DNA of 53,024 nt from JARYLZ01 sp964388275 (lineage in GTDB: Bacteria > Bacteroidota > Ignavibacteria > SZUA-365): assembly GCA_964388275.1 (NCBI GenBank), contig CAYLZD010000030.1, positions 1 to 53,024 on the forward strand, given 5' to 3'. The position numbers were made by a program, and so were the translations under genes. Of this stretch, positions 26,685-35,218 are shown in pieces (the first letter of the stretch is position 1; each line of letters begins with the position of its first letter). The notes under the pieces were generated by a model that had not been told where the DNA came from, made no database searches, and saw nothing but the letters and a program-made list of their open reading frames with translations.

Positions 26685-27185
26685 TCAGCGTTTCGGCAAT
26701 GGAATGGAATCCGGAATGCCCATCAGAGGGAAATCCTTGCGCAGAGGATAATACTCGTAATCTTCCGGCATATACATTCGGCGGAGGTCCGGATGCGCGT
26801 CGAACTCGATACCGAACATGTCGTAGGCCTCGCGCTCGGCGAAATTCGCCGAGGGAAAAACCGGAACTATCGACGGGATGTGAGGGTCGCTTTCGTCGAC
26901 GGCCGCCTTCAGATGCAGACGCGCTTTTACAACGGGAGAATAGAAGGTGTATTTCATCTCGAAGCGGTCGACGTCGCGAAACTGGTCGATACCGAAAAGA
27001 TCCTCGCAGATGCGGAACGGACAAATTGGATTGTCGCGCAACCAGAGCGCCGCCTGAGCAACGGCGTCTTTCGCGACATGCGCCGTGACGTCGTCGCGGA
27101 AACTGGAAATCCCGAGGAAACTTCCGCCCAATGCAGTTTTCATCGAGTCGAGCAGGGTTTCCGGAATAGAATTGGAACTTGGCAT
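26685..27185 (-). CDS. nuoC: NADH-quinone oxidoreductase subunit C
   Basis: The 30-kDa-type peripheral-arm subunit. The diagnostic stretch FPSANFAEREAYDMFGIEF is followed by HPDLRRMYMPEDYEYYPLRKD, as in nuoC proteins. The 166-residue length is typical of the unfused form. It lies between nuoB and nuoD on the same strand. The last residues (IPLPKR) are basic. Confidence 0.93.
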   Translation of the reverse strand: MPSSNSIPETLLDSMKTALGGSFLGISSFRDDVTAHVAKDAVAQAALWLRDNPICPFRICEDLFGIDQFRDVDRFEMKYTFYSPVVKARLHLKAAVDESDPHIPSIVPVFPSANFAEREAYDMFGIEFDAHPDLRRMYMPEDYEYYPLRKDFPLMGIPDSIPLPKR

Positions 27186-27216
27186 TGTTTATCTCGAGCA
27201 GGGCGGCCGGATCCGT

Positions 27217-27720
27217 TCACACCGATGCGTTTTCTTTTATGTCGGCATACTGGAGCACGCTGGAATCGCCTACTTTTTTCTGCAGTTCCAGCAGGCCGTG
27301 GAAAAGGTTCTCCGGACGCGGCGGACAACCGGCCACAAACACGTCCACCGGCACGAACTGATCTATGCCCTGGACGACCGAGTACGATCTGAACATGCCT
27401 CCCGAGGAGGCGCAGGCGCCCATGGCGATGACCCAACGCGGCTCGGCCATCTGGTCGTAGATTTTGCGCACTACCCTGGCCATCTTGTAGGTCACCGTGC
27501 CGGCGACGATCATGACATCCGACTGGCGCGGGGAGAATCTCATCACTTCCATGCCGTAACGGGATATGTCGTGCCTTGGATCTCCGGCCGACATCAACTC
27601 AATCGCGCAGCAGGAAAGGCCCATGGGCATCGGCCAGAGCGAGTTTTTACGAGCCCAGGAGATCACCGCATCGAGTTTCGTCGTCAGATACCCGTCTCCC
27701 AGGATTGTTTCTAATCCCAT
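27217..27720 (-). CDS. nuoB: NADH-quinone oxidoreductase subunit B
   Basis: Carries the N2 4Fe-4S cluster that reduces quinone. The tandem cysteines are in GLSCCAIELM, with the other ligands in MGACASSGGMF and VAGCPPRPE. The 167-residue length is normal. Its start overlaps the nuoA end by 10 bases, so the two are translationally coupled. Related by descent to the hydrogenase small subunit also encoded in this window. Confidence 0.95.
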   Translation of the reverse strand: MGLETILGDGYLTTKLDAVISWARKNSLWPMPMGLSCCAIELMSAGDPRHDISRYGMEVMRFSPRQSDVMIVAGTVTYKMARVVRKIYDQMAEPRWVIAMGACASSGGMFRSYSVVQGIDQFVPVDVFVAGCPPRPENLFHGLLELQKKVGDSSVLQYADIKENASV

Positions 27721-28067
27721 CGCAATGCTCCTTTCTTGAGAATGTAGAGGAATCCGACCAGCAGGATTCCAATGAACACCATCATCTCAACGAAACCGAA
27801 GAGTCCCAGGTTCCGGTACTGCACCGCCCAGGGATACATGAACACGACTTCGATGTCGAAAAGGATGAAAAGCACCGCGACCATGTAATACTTCACGGAA
27901 AACCTCTCGTGCGCTGTGCGCACCGGAGTCATTCCGCTCTCGTAAGTGGTCATTTTTTCGCGATACGGGCGGGCGGGCCCGACAAGCCAGGAGAGGTTGG
28001 CGCCGATGATGCCGAAAATGACGGCAATGCCGATTATAAGGAGAAGGGGCAGATATGCTTCGATCAT
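27711..28067 (-). CDS. nuoA: NADH-quinone oxidoreductase subunit A
   Basis: Small membrane subunit with three predicted helices: the first about 5-28 (LPLLLIIGIAVIFGIIGA), then two in the C-terminal half. The conserved loop YESGMTPVRTAHERFSVKYY and the acidic residues of FILFDIEVVFMYPWA identify it. ATG 28067 gives the usual N-terminus MIEAYLP; a TTG at 28109 would add 14 polar residues. It is the first complex I gene of the run, 99 bases after the acyl-CoA synthetase gene. Confidence 0.93.
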   Translation of the reverse strand: MIEAYLPLLLIIGIAVIFGIIGANLSWLVGPARPYREKMTTYESGMTPVRTAHERFSVKYYMVAVLFILFDIEVVFMYPWAVQYRNLGLFGFVEMMVFIGILLVGFLYILKKGALRWD

Positions 28068-28166
28068 GGAGTGGCCGGTGGCAATGGAATCGTGAATAAA
28101 GATAGGCAAAGCAACGCACCGATCAAATGCCCGTATTGTCCGGAAAGCGGTCCGCTTTCGGGCTCC

Positions 28167-29978
28167 TCAAGTCCGGTACATCGCCTCGATGAGATCCCTG
28201 TAGCGCTCCTCCACCGCTTTCCGTTTGATTTTGAGCGTAGGTGTCATCTCGCCGTTTTCGATGCTGAGAGCATTGGGCAGGAGGGCGAAACGGCGCACTT
28301 TCTCGAAATTCGCCAGGTCCTTCTGTGTGTCCTGTATGCGTGTCTCGATGAGCCGGTTGATTTCGGCATTGCGAATCAGATCCTCGTTGCTCTTGTAAGG
28401 TATTCCGTGAGAATCGGCAAATTCGCGCAAGGCGTCGTAATCGGGCACGATCAGTGCCGTCAGGAACATTCTCTTGTCCCCGATCAGTACAAACTGATCG
28501 ATGAACCGGGTTCCAGCGAAGAGGTTCTCAATAGGCTGGGGCGGGATGTTCTTGCCCCCGGAACTCACGAAGAGGTGCTTCTTCCTGTCTGTTATGTATA
28601 TGAAGCCGGATTCATCTATCATGCCTATGTCGCCGGTGTGCAGCCAGCCGTCCTTGTCGACGGCTTCTTCGGTCGCCTTCCTGTTCCCGAAATAACCATG
28701 CATCACATGCGGGCCGCGCGTCAGGATTTCCCCGTCCTCCGCTATCCTCACCTCGACGCCTGGTATGGCCTTCCCTACGGAGCCGAAGCGATAGTCGTCG
28801 AGCCGGTTCGCAGCTATCACAGGCGAGGATTCGGTGAGCCCGTATCCCTCCATGATCAGAAGTCCCACGCTCTCGAAAAACTCTCCGAGTTCGCGCGGCA
28901 ATGCCGCGCCGCCCGAAATGAAGAAGCGGATCCTCCCTCCGACACGCGCGCGCACTTTTTCGAAGACAAGTTTGTCGGCCAGTCTTTGCTTGACGGCCGT
29001 GGACACGCCGACCTTGCCGTACTTCCTGGCCTGCGTATGCTTCCTGCCCGTGCCCACCGCCCAATAGAACAGTTTTCTCCGCGCGACCGGATCTTTCTCG
29101 ATTTTCTTTGAAATCCGTGTATAAATCCTTTCGAAAAGACGCGGCACGGCGCAGACTATCGTCGGCCTGATTTCAAGCAGGTTTTCGGATACCGTTTCTA
29201 TGCTTTCCGCATAAGCTATGGACGCGCCGCAGGCGAAAGCCGTGTAGTAGCCGGCCATCCGTTCGAAGACGTGACAAAGCGGAAGAAACGACAGCAGGAC
29301 ATCGTCGGGTCCGATGGGAAAGATCTGCGCGGAAGATGTGATGTTGGACTCGAAATTCCTGTGTGAAAGCATCACGCCTTTCGGATTTCCCGTCGTGCCC
29401 GACGTGTAGATAATGGTGCACAAGTCCTCCGGTTGGACTGCTCCGGCCGCTTTGCGTATCAGGTCGGAATCATAGCCGGGCGCCTCGCGGCCCTTCGCCT
29501 GTACCACGGAAAACGCAAGCACATCATCGGGAGCATCCTCAGGAACTTCGTTCATGATTATCACGTGGCGCAGATGGCGGGTCTCATTTCTTATTTTCAG
29601 CACCTTCGTGAGCTGGTAACGGTTGGATACTATGATGACCGCGGCCCCCGAGTCGTTCAGGATGTACTCGATTTGTTTGGCAGTCTGCGAGGGGAATATG
29701 GGGACGTCGACGCATTGAAGCGCGAGCGTAGCCACATCTGAGACCACCCATTCAGGCCGGTTCTCCGACAGAATGGCCACGCGACTCCCCTTTTTAAGGC
29801 CCAGACTTGCGAGTCCATGCGCAAAATCCGTCACCTGTTCCCGTACTTCCCTGTACGTGAGCTTGCGGAATGAGCCTTGTTTTTTATACATCAACATGGG
29901 TTTGCCGCTTCCGGCGAACTTTGCCGTTACATGATGGAACAGTTCGACTATGTTTGCGAACGGCGCCGCAAGACTCAT
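28167..29978 (-). CDS. Long-chain acyl-CoA synthetase (AMP-forming)
   Basis: Activates fatty acids with ATP and CoA. The AMP-binding P-loop YTSGTTGNPKGVMLSHRN is near residue 190. GYGLTESSP is the second core motif, and TGDIGMIDE and ITDRKKHLFVSSGGKNIPP mark the hinge and C-terminal domain. The 603-residue length and long insertion fit FadD15-like bacterial long-chain synthetases. It is encoded directly ahead of nuoA on the same strand and divergent from the response-regulator hybrid. With the thioesterase and ETF genes further along it points to fatty-acid use or lipid remodelling. Confidence 0.93.
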   Translation of the reverse strand: MSLAAPFANIVELFHHVTAKFAGSGKPMLMYKKQGSFRKLTYREVREQVTDFAHGLASLGLKKGSRVAILSENRPEWVVSDVATLALQCVDVPIFPSQTAKQIEYILNDSGAAVIIVSNRYQLTKVLKIRNETRHLRHVIIMNEVPEDAPDDVLAFSVVQAKGREAPGYDSDLIRKAAGAVQPEDLCTIIYTSGTTGNPKGVMLSHRNFESNITSSAQIFPIGPDDVLLSFLPLCHVFERMAGYYTAFACGASIAYAESIETVSENLLEIRPTIVCAVPRLFERIYTRISKKIEKDPVARRKLFYWAVGTGRKHTQARKYGKVGVSTAVKQRLADKLVFEKVRARVGGRIRFFISGGAALPRELGEFFESVGLLIMEGYGLTESSPVIAANRLDDYRFGSVGKAIPGVEVRIAEDGEILTRGPHVMHGYFGNRKATEEAVDKDGWLHTGDIGMIDESGFIYITDRKKHLFVSSGGKNIPPQPIENLFAGTRFIDQFVLIGDKRMFLTALIVPDYDALREFADSHGIPYKSNEDLIRNAEINRLIETRIQDTQKDLANFEKVRRFALLPNALSIENGEMTPTLKIKRKAVEERYRDLIEAMYRT

Positions 29979-30206
29979 GGATCCTCCGGTAAACTATTGG
30001 TTATCAGCCGGAACAATGAACACGGGAAAATAGGCATCACGCCGCTTCACTTGCAACCGGGGTGTTCGGTCGATCCGGGCCGCGCGCGTTCGACATTTGC
30101 GCGTGAAAATTTTTGCTTAAATTTCCCTCCGGGCGCAGGCCAGGGGTCTGAAGCGCTTCGGCCCGCAAAGCAACAAATCCCGGTGAAAACGACATGGGAA
30201 TCTGAA

Positions 30207-31463
30207 ATGCATAACACCGAGTTCCTCCGATATTTCAATCCGGCTCCGCCGATCAGGCAACTGGCGCGCCAGGAAGCGCCTCCCGACAGCAGGGCGCATT
30301 CGCTGGCTCATGTACTCCCGGATGCCCTGCCGGACGCGTGGGGAAACCCGTCGGTCTTCGGCACATTGCTGAATTTCCTGTACCGCATCGCCCGCGATGT
30401 GGTCCGGACCGGCGAGAGAATCACGATCGAGGCCCATTCCCTCCCGACCGGAACCCATATTGCATTCCTGTTGCCGCCCAGCCCGGCGGTGCAGCACATT
30501 TTTCAGCGGACCCCTGCCTCCGATAGGAAACGCACTCCTCCCGCCGTGCAGGCAATGAGTCCCGCGCTTGCCGCCTTCATGCTGGCGGAGAAGATCGCGG
30601 CTCGCAACGCCATGAAGATATGGCTAGATCTCGAGCCCATGCAGTTGCGGTTGAACCTGTACTTGCACGATTACCCGCGCATGGCGCCTGTGGAAAGAGA
30701 ACGTCCGCTCGTGCTCGTCATCGAGGACGTGCCGGCGATCGGAAAACTGCTCGAATACTATCTTGCGCACGCCGGATTCCAGACTTTGCACGCGCTAAAC
30801 GGGGAAGCGGGCATCGAGATCGCCTGCGAGAAAAAGCCGGATCTCATAACACTCGACGTGTGGATGCCCAGCATGGACGGCATGGCTGTTCTGAACATCC
30901 TCAAGTCCTCCGAAGAAACGCGCAATATTCCGGTCGTGCTCATAACGGTGCTACCCAACAGACTCGTGGGATACGAGCGCGGCGCCTCCGACTACCTTCA
31001 GAAACCCGTACTGCGCGAGGACGTCATCGAATGCGCTCACAGGTTGACGCGCCCCACGCCGCCTATGAGACCCGAAGCGCCCGAGAAGCCGCGTTCCGTG
31101 TTGATAATTCAATCAGCCGGAGGCGCCGAATCGCGTCTGGCCGCTTTGGCGCCGGAAGCTTCTACCTACACCTTCGACTTCTCCGATCCTGCTCTCGTCT
31201 CATCGGCGGGAGCGATAAATCCTCCGCCGGATCTGATGCTTCTGGACTTCTCTTCGGAAACCGAAAACTGCCTGGCGGTCGCACGCCGCCTGCGTCTGCT
31301 CGACCATCTGGACGCGTCCTCGCTGATCGCTGTCGTTCCGCCCTCAGCGCTCAGAGCGGTGCAGGCCGAAGCAGCCGGATATATCGACGGGATCGTGCCG
31401 CCGGACGTGGCAGATATCGGCCAATGCGCCGAGGCGGTCCTGCACGGCCCTGTCGCTGCCTGA
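30207..31463 (+). CDS. Response regulator hybrid: degenerate kinase-like domain, receiver, degenerate receiver
   Basis: The 418-residue protein has three parts. Residues about 50-155 read like a worn HATPase domain: LLNFLYRIARDVV resembles an N-box helix, and the stretch from LAEKIAARNAMKIWLDLEP to LRLNLYL resembles the last strands of a kinase, but no G-box is left. Residues 167-275 are a complete receiver: Glu173 and Asp174, phospho-acceptor Asp217 in LDVWMP, Thr247, and Lys266 in LQKPV. From about 288 a second receiver-like fold (SVLIIQSAGG, DLMLLDFSS) lacks the acidic pocket. No DNA-binding domain exists. ATG 30207 is chosen where the sequence becomes protein-like; upstream frame looks untranslated. 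It is convergent with pyrE. Confidence 0.82.
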   Translation: MHNTEFLRYFNPAPPIRQLARQEAPPDSRAHSLAHVLPDALPDAWGNPSVFGTLLNFLYRIARDVVRTGERITIEAHSLPTGTHIAFLLPPSPAVQHIFQRTPASDRKRTPPAVQAMSPALAAFMLAEKIAARNAMKIWLDLEPMQLRLNLYLHDYPRMAPVERERPLVLVIEDVPAIGKLLEYYLAHAGFQTLHALNGEAGIEIACEKKPDLITLDVWMPSMDGMAVLNILKSSEETRNIPVVLITVLPNRLVGYERGASDYLQKPVLREDVIECAHRLTRPTPPMRPEAPEKPRSVLIIQSAGGAESRLAALAPEASTYTFDFSDPALVSSAGAINPPPDLMLLDFSSETENCLAVARRLRLLDHLDASSLIAVVPPSALRAVQAEAAGYIDGIVPPDVADIGQCAEAVLHGPVAA

Positions 31464-31472
31464 TAGGCCCGG

Positions 31473-32060
31473 TTACAGAGACGTCTTTCCGGTGCTCCCC
31501 GGCTTGACCGCGGGGGTTCCCTCCCTGCACAGAGGACAATCGTCCGGCTGATAAGCCAGCACATCGAGGGTTATGAGCGGACGAGCTGGCAGTCCGAATT
31601 CCACGCGGCCGCCGCTGCGGTCCACAAGAAAACCCAGGCCCGCTATTGCGGCGCCCGTCGAGCGCACCACGTCGATCACTTCGAGAATGCTGCCTCCGGT
31701 CGTGACTATGTCCTCGACCAGCAGCACTCGGTCGGAGGGCTTGATTTCGAAGCCGCGTCGCAGCAGCATCCGGCCGTCGACCCGTTCAGTGAACATGGCT
31801 CTGACTCCGAGATGTTTTGCCGTCTCGTGGGCGAGTATTATTCCTCCCGTGGCGGGGCCGACAACCACGCCGACATTCTCGCCCGAGAAGTTCTCCGCTA
31901 TTTGAGCGCAGAGGATCGATGTGAACTCGGGATATTCAAGCACCCGGAACTTCTCCACGTAATGCGGGCTGTGAAGGCCGGATGTAAGGAGAAAATGCCC
32001 CTCCAGAAAGGCGCCGGCGCGTCGAAAAATGTTCAGGGCTTCCTGTTCGCTTATCGCCAT
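31473..32060 (-). CDS. pyrE: Orotate phosphoribosyltransferase
   Basis: Joins orotate and PRPP to make OMP in pyrimidine synthesis. The PRPP-binding loop is VLLVEDIVTTGGSI near residues 110-123. The N-terminal LLTSGLHSPHY and the VVVGPATGGIILAHE segment are typical. The C-terminal end DCPLCREGTPAVKPGS with its cysteine pair is seen in the shorter pyrE subgroup of thermophiles and green sulfur bacterium relatives. Length 195. The stop is 9 bases from the convergent response-regulator hybrid. Confidence 0.95.
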   Translation of the reverse strand: MAISEQEALNIFRRAGAFLEGHFLLTSGLHSPHYVEKFRVLEYPEFTSILCAQIAENFSGENVGVVVGPATGGIILAHETAKHLGVRAMFTERVDGRMLLRRGFEIKPSDRVLLVEDIVTTGGSILEVIDVVRSTGAAIAGLGFLVDRSGGRVEFGLPARPLITLDVLAYQPDDCPLCREGTPAVKPGSTGKTSL

Positions 32061-32272
32061 GGCAAATTCCTATTATGTTGATGGCAGGCCGTTATATATC
32101 CGCCGCCTCGTCGATGAGACGCGCGCGTTCGAATCAATGCGTGAGTATGCCGTCTTGGATGTCGTGTTTCACCGCCGGCAGCCGCCAATCTATGGTCGCG
32201 AAACAGAAGATGCAACGCTTCGCCGCGTAGAGCAATATTGTGCCGGAACCACCGCTATCAGCCGGCGGCCGG

Positions 32273-34168
32273 TCATCCGTCATCCGGAATGCGGTCCCAT
32301 TCCTCGAACAGACCGGCCAGGCAAACGCCCAGCGAGTCGAAATCCTCGAGCGACCGCAGCCGCTCCCGCATTCGTCGAAGCCTGTATATACGGCCCGCAA
32401 TATCCGCATCGTCGGGCGCCGAGCGCTGCAGCAGATCCAGTCGGCCGATGCGCCGCTCTATGCGCTTCGCCAGCAGCGTCCGGCATGCCTCCGCCAGTCC
32501 GCGGCGAAAATCCGGCGGCGTCACGGTCTGCCTGCCAGCCCAGCCGGGACTCGCTTCCGCGTCCGACAGCACGTCGGCAATCAGGCCCTGCATGCTCAGA
32601 TCGTCGCCGAGGCTGGTCTGAATATCGGCGACGGATATGACACCCTCGTGTTCTTCCTGCGCCATGACGAGCTGAAGCAGATAGCGCGTCCGCGGATCGT
32701 CGAAAGCCTCGGCATGCACGGCATGCAGCGCTTCCTTTTGCACTTGCCCCGGCGCCCGGAACAATTGGGAAAAGAATTCCTTTTCGGCCTTCGGGACGGC
32801 GGCTTGCGGTTCGGGATTCGAGTCGGCGTCGAGTTGTATCGCGGGGGTCCGGGCCGCGCTTCCCTGAGTCTTCCGGCGTCGGATGCGTTGTTCGAGGGCG
32901 TCGTACAGCACCGACTCGTAGATTCTGTATTTGTCGGCGAGATAGTGGACATAGAAGTCCCTTCTGATGCGGTCGTCCATCCTCGAGAGCAGGTCGACGA
33001 TTTTGCGCACGGCCTCGGTCTTTCCTTCCGGAGTGTCCATCCCGCCTTTGGCGGTATGCCGGTTGATTATGAAATCGACGAATGAGGCGGCTTCGCCGAG
33101 CCGCTCCCTGATCGCCTCCGGTCCGTATTTGCGCACGGTGGAGTCCGGATCCTCGCCTGCGCGAAGCGTAACGATTCTCGGGTCGCAATCCTGTTCCAGA
33201 AGGATGTCTATGCCGCGTTCCATGGCGCTCGCGCCCGCCGAATCGGCGTCATAGAGAAAAAAGAGGTTGCGGGTGTGCCGGACAAGAGTGCGGGCCTGCT
33301 CCGGCGTGAGGGCCGTGCCGCTGGTCGCGACGACATTTTCGATCCCGGCCTGGCTGAGAGTGAGCACGTCGGCGTAGCCCTCGACAAGTATGACGGCGTC
33401 TTCGCCGCGAATGGCGCGCGATGCGTGCGAGAGTCCATAGAGCGCGCGCCCCTTAGAATAAATCGGCGTATCGGGCGAATTGAGGTACTTGGGTTCCTCG
33501 TCCGCGCCGAGAGCCCTCGCTCCGAAGCCGATTACGCGCTTCGAGGACGAGAATATCGGAAATATCACTCTGTTGCGGAAGCGGTCGTATATGCGCCCCG
33601 TGTCCCTTTTCACGGCCAGCCCGCTTTCGACGAGTATGTCCTCAGGGATGCCCAATCCGGAGGCATGGCGGGTCAGCGCGTCCCATGAATCGGGCGCGAA
33701 ACCGAGACCGAAGCGGGTTCGCGTTTCCTGTGTCCAGCCGCGGCGGCGCAAATATTCGGCGCCGGCGGCGCCCGCATCCGACCTACAGTTGTCATAGAAG
33801 AACCTGGCGGCCGTTCTGGCGGCCTCGTAGAGGGCGTCCACTCTCTCCCGGCTCCTGTCCCGAGCCGGGCCTGTTTCGTGACTGACCGTGATATTGCAGC
33901 GTTCTGCGAGGGACAGCACGGCTTCGACGAACGACAGCCGCTCGACTTCCATCAGGAAAGTGAAAACGTCTCCGCCCCGGCCGCAGCCGAAGCACTTGTA
34001 AATCCCGCGTTCGGGGTTCACCTGGAATGAAGGGCTTTTCTCCTGATGAAAGGGGCAGAGACCGACGAAATACCTTCCCGCCTTGCGCAGGCGGACTACG
34101 CCGCCGACTACGTCCGTTATGTCGGCGGCCGCGCGTATCTCATCGATTTTTTCTTCGGATATTCTCAC
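32273..34168 (-). CDS. dnaG: DNA primase
   Basis: Makes RNA primers at the replication fork. The N-terminal zinc-binding domain has CPFHQEKSPSF and YKCFGCGRGG (C-H-C-C ligands, residues about 37-65). The catalytic core and Toprim domain follow, with VILVEGYADVL and FFLYDADSAG holding the metal-binding acids. A C-terminal helicase-interaction region completes the 631 residues. The start is GTG 34168, which overlaps the stop of the upstream secreted-protein gene by four bases; MRISEEKIDEIR is the standard primase N-terminus. The 212 bases downstream of it contain nothing I recognise. Confidence 0.95.
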   Translation of the reverse strand: MRISEEKIDEIRAAADITDVVGGVVRLRKAGRYFVGLCPFHQEKSPSFQVNPERGIYKCFGCGRGGDVFTFLMEVERLSFVEAVLSLAERCNITVSHETGPARDRSRERVDALYEAARTAARFFYDNCRSDAGAAGAEYLRRRGWTQETRTRFGLGFAPDSWDALTRHASGLGIPEDILVESGLAVKRDTGRIYDRFRNRVIFPIFSSSKRVIGFGARALGADEEPKYLNSPDTPIYSKGRALYGLSHASRAIRGEDAVILVEGYADVLTLSQAGIENVVATSGTALTPEQARTLVRHTRNLFFLYDADSAGASAMERGIDILLEQDCDPRIVTLRAGEDPDSTVRKYGPEAIRERLGEAASFVDFIINRHTAKGGMDTPEGKTEAVRKIVDLLSRMDDRIRRDFYVHYLADKYRIYESVLYDALEQRIRRRKTQGSAARTPAIQLDADSNPEPQAAVPKAEKEFFSQLFRAPGQVQKEALHAVHAEAFDDPRTRYLLQLVMAQEEHEGVISVADIQTSLGDDLSMQGLIADVLSDAEASPGWAGRQTVTPPDFRRGLAEACRTLLAKRIERRIGRLDLLQRSAPDDADIAGRIYRLRRMRERLRSLEDFDSLGVCLAGLFEEWDRIPDDG

Positions 34169-35142
34169 TTCCTGCGCAGTATGATGCGGGCCGTGAAATC
34201 GGCGCCGGAGGCAAGCCGCACGACATAGACCCCTGCCGGCAGCCGCAGGGAGGCGGCATCGAGCACTGCTGTGTGCCTGCCGGCCTGCAACATGCCCTGT
34301 TCCAGCTTTGCCACCTCGCGTCCCAGCATGTCATGCACCGTCAGCGCCGCTTCGGCGGCGTGTTTCAGCGCGAAAGGAATCGACGTCGCGCTCGTGAAGG
34401 GATTCGGAGTGTTGGGACCGATTTCCAGCCGCTGAGCGCCCTCCGCCGGCTCGACGCCGGTCAGCGGGGTGTCGGGAAGAGTGGGGTCGTATTGCACCAC
34501 GGCCCGCAGACATACGGCGGCTCTGCCGGCCTCCGTGGCAAACGGATTTCTCGCCGGATATGGAGGGTGGAGCACAGCATAGCGCCTGTACCTTTCGTAC
34601 TCGGGGGAATCCTTCTTGATGAGCAGCGCTAGGCCGTTCCAGACCGAGCGCGTCAGCTCATGCCGCTGTCGGGATCGGAGCATGACGCCGATCACGAACT
34701 CCCGTTTAGGGGCGATTACGACCGGAGGGTTCAGGACGAAGGTCCGCACCTCCCTGGCGCCGGAGGCGAACGGATCGCTCAAGGATATGTTTCCGCGAGG
34801 CACTCCCTGATCGCCCAGAGGGAACAAGTAGGTCCTGCCCACGCTCGTCAGCTGGGGCGGCACATCGGACGCTTCGAAGACCCATACGACAAGAGTATCC
34901 TCCCCGCTGTTCCGCTCGAATTTCACGACGCCGAAACCGAGTTCCACCGCGTCGAGGATGCATTTCTCCGCCGGGGAAAATCGGGCGTTGAACACGACCA
35001 GCATTTCATCCTCGAACACCGTCGCCGCGAGCAGCTGCCCTTCCGTAGCGTGCGGTATCCCGTCGTACGACAACTTTGTCTGCTGAGCGGCCAGCTCCGC
35101 GCACGCGCCGGCTATAAGAATGGCGAAGATCAACTTTTTCAT
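34165..35142 (-). CDS. Secreted protein with T9SS type A sorting domain
   Basis: A 325-residue exported protein. The signal peptide is MKKLIFAILIAGACAELAAQ. The middle part (about 25-230) is beta-rich and of unknown function. It is built like a domain seen in T9SS cargo, with strands VVVWVFEAS-like and an APKREFVIGV segment. The C-terminal ~85 residues start GPNTPNPFTSATSIPF and include VHDMLGREVAKLEQG and LPAGVYVVRL, ending in RRK: a clear sorting domain for type IX secretion. It overlaps dnaG by four bases, an odd partner for a surface protein. Confidence 0.87.
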   Translation of the reverse strand: MKKLIFAILIAGACAELAAQQTKLSYDGIPHATEGQLLAATVFEDEMLVVFNARFSPAEKCILDAVELGFGVVKFERNSGEDTLVVWVFEASDVPPQLTSVGRTYLFPLGDQGVPRGNISLSDPFASGAREVRTFVLNPPVVIAPKREFVIGVMLRSRQRHELTRSVWNGLALLIKKDSPEYERYRRYAVLHPPYPARNPFATEAGRAAVCLRAVVQYDPTLPDTPLTGVEPAEGAQRLEIGPNTPNPFTSATSIPFALKHAAEAALTVHDMLGREVAKLEQGMLQAGRHTAVLDAASLRLPAGVYVVRLASGADFTARIILRRK

Positions 35143-35218
35143 GCTCGTTCCTGTCGACTGATTCTCTGGAATTGTGAACTTTACATTGCGGAACCCGGGA
35201 CGTGACCGGGCGTCACGG

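Noticed and set aside
27576..29111. Plus-strand open frame of 511 codons
   Set aside because: Antisense to nuoA/nuoB and the acyl-CoA synthetase gene, all with clear motifs.
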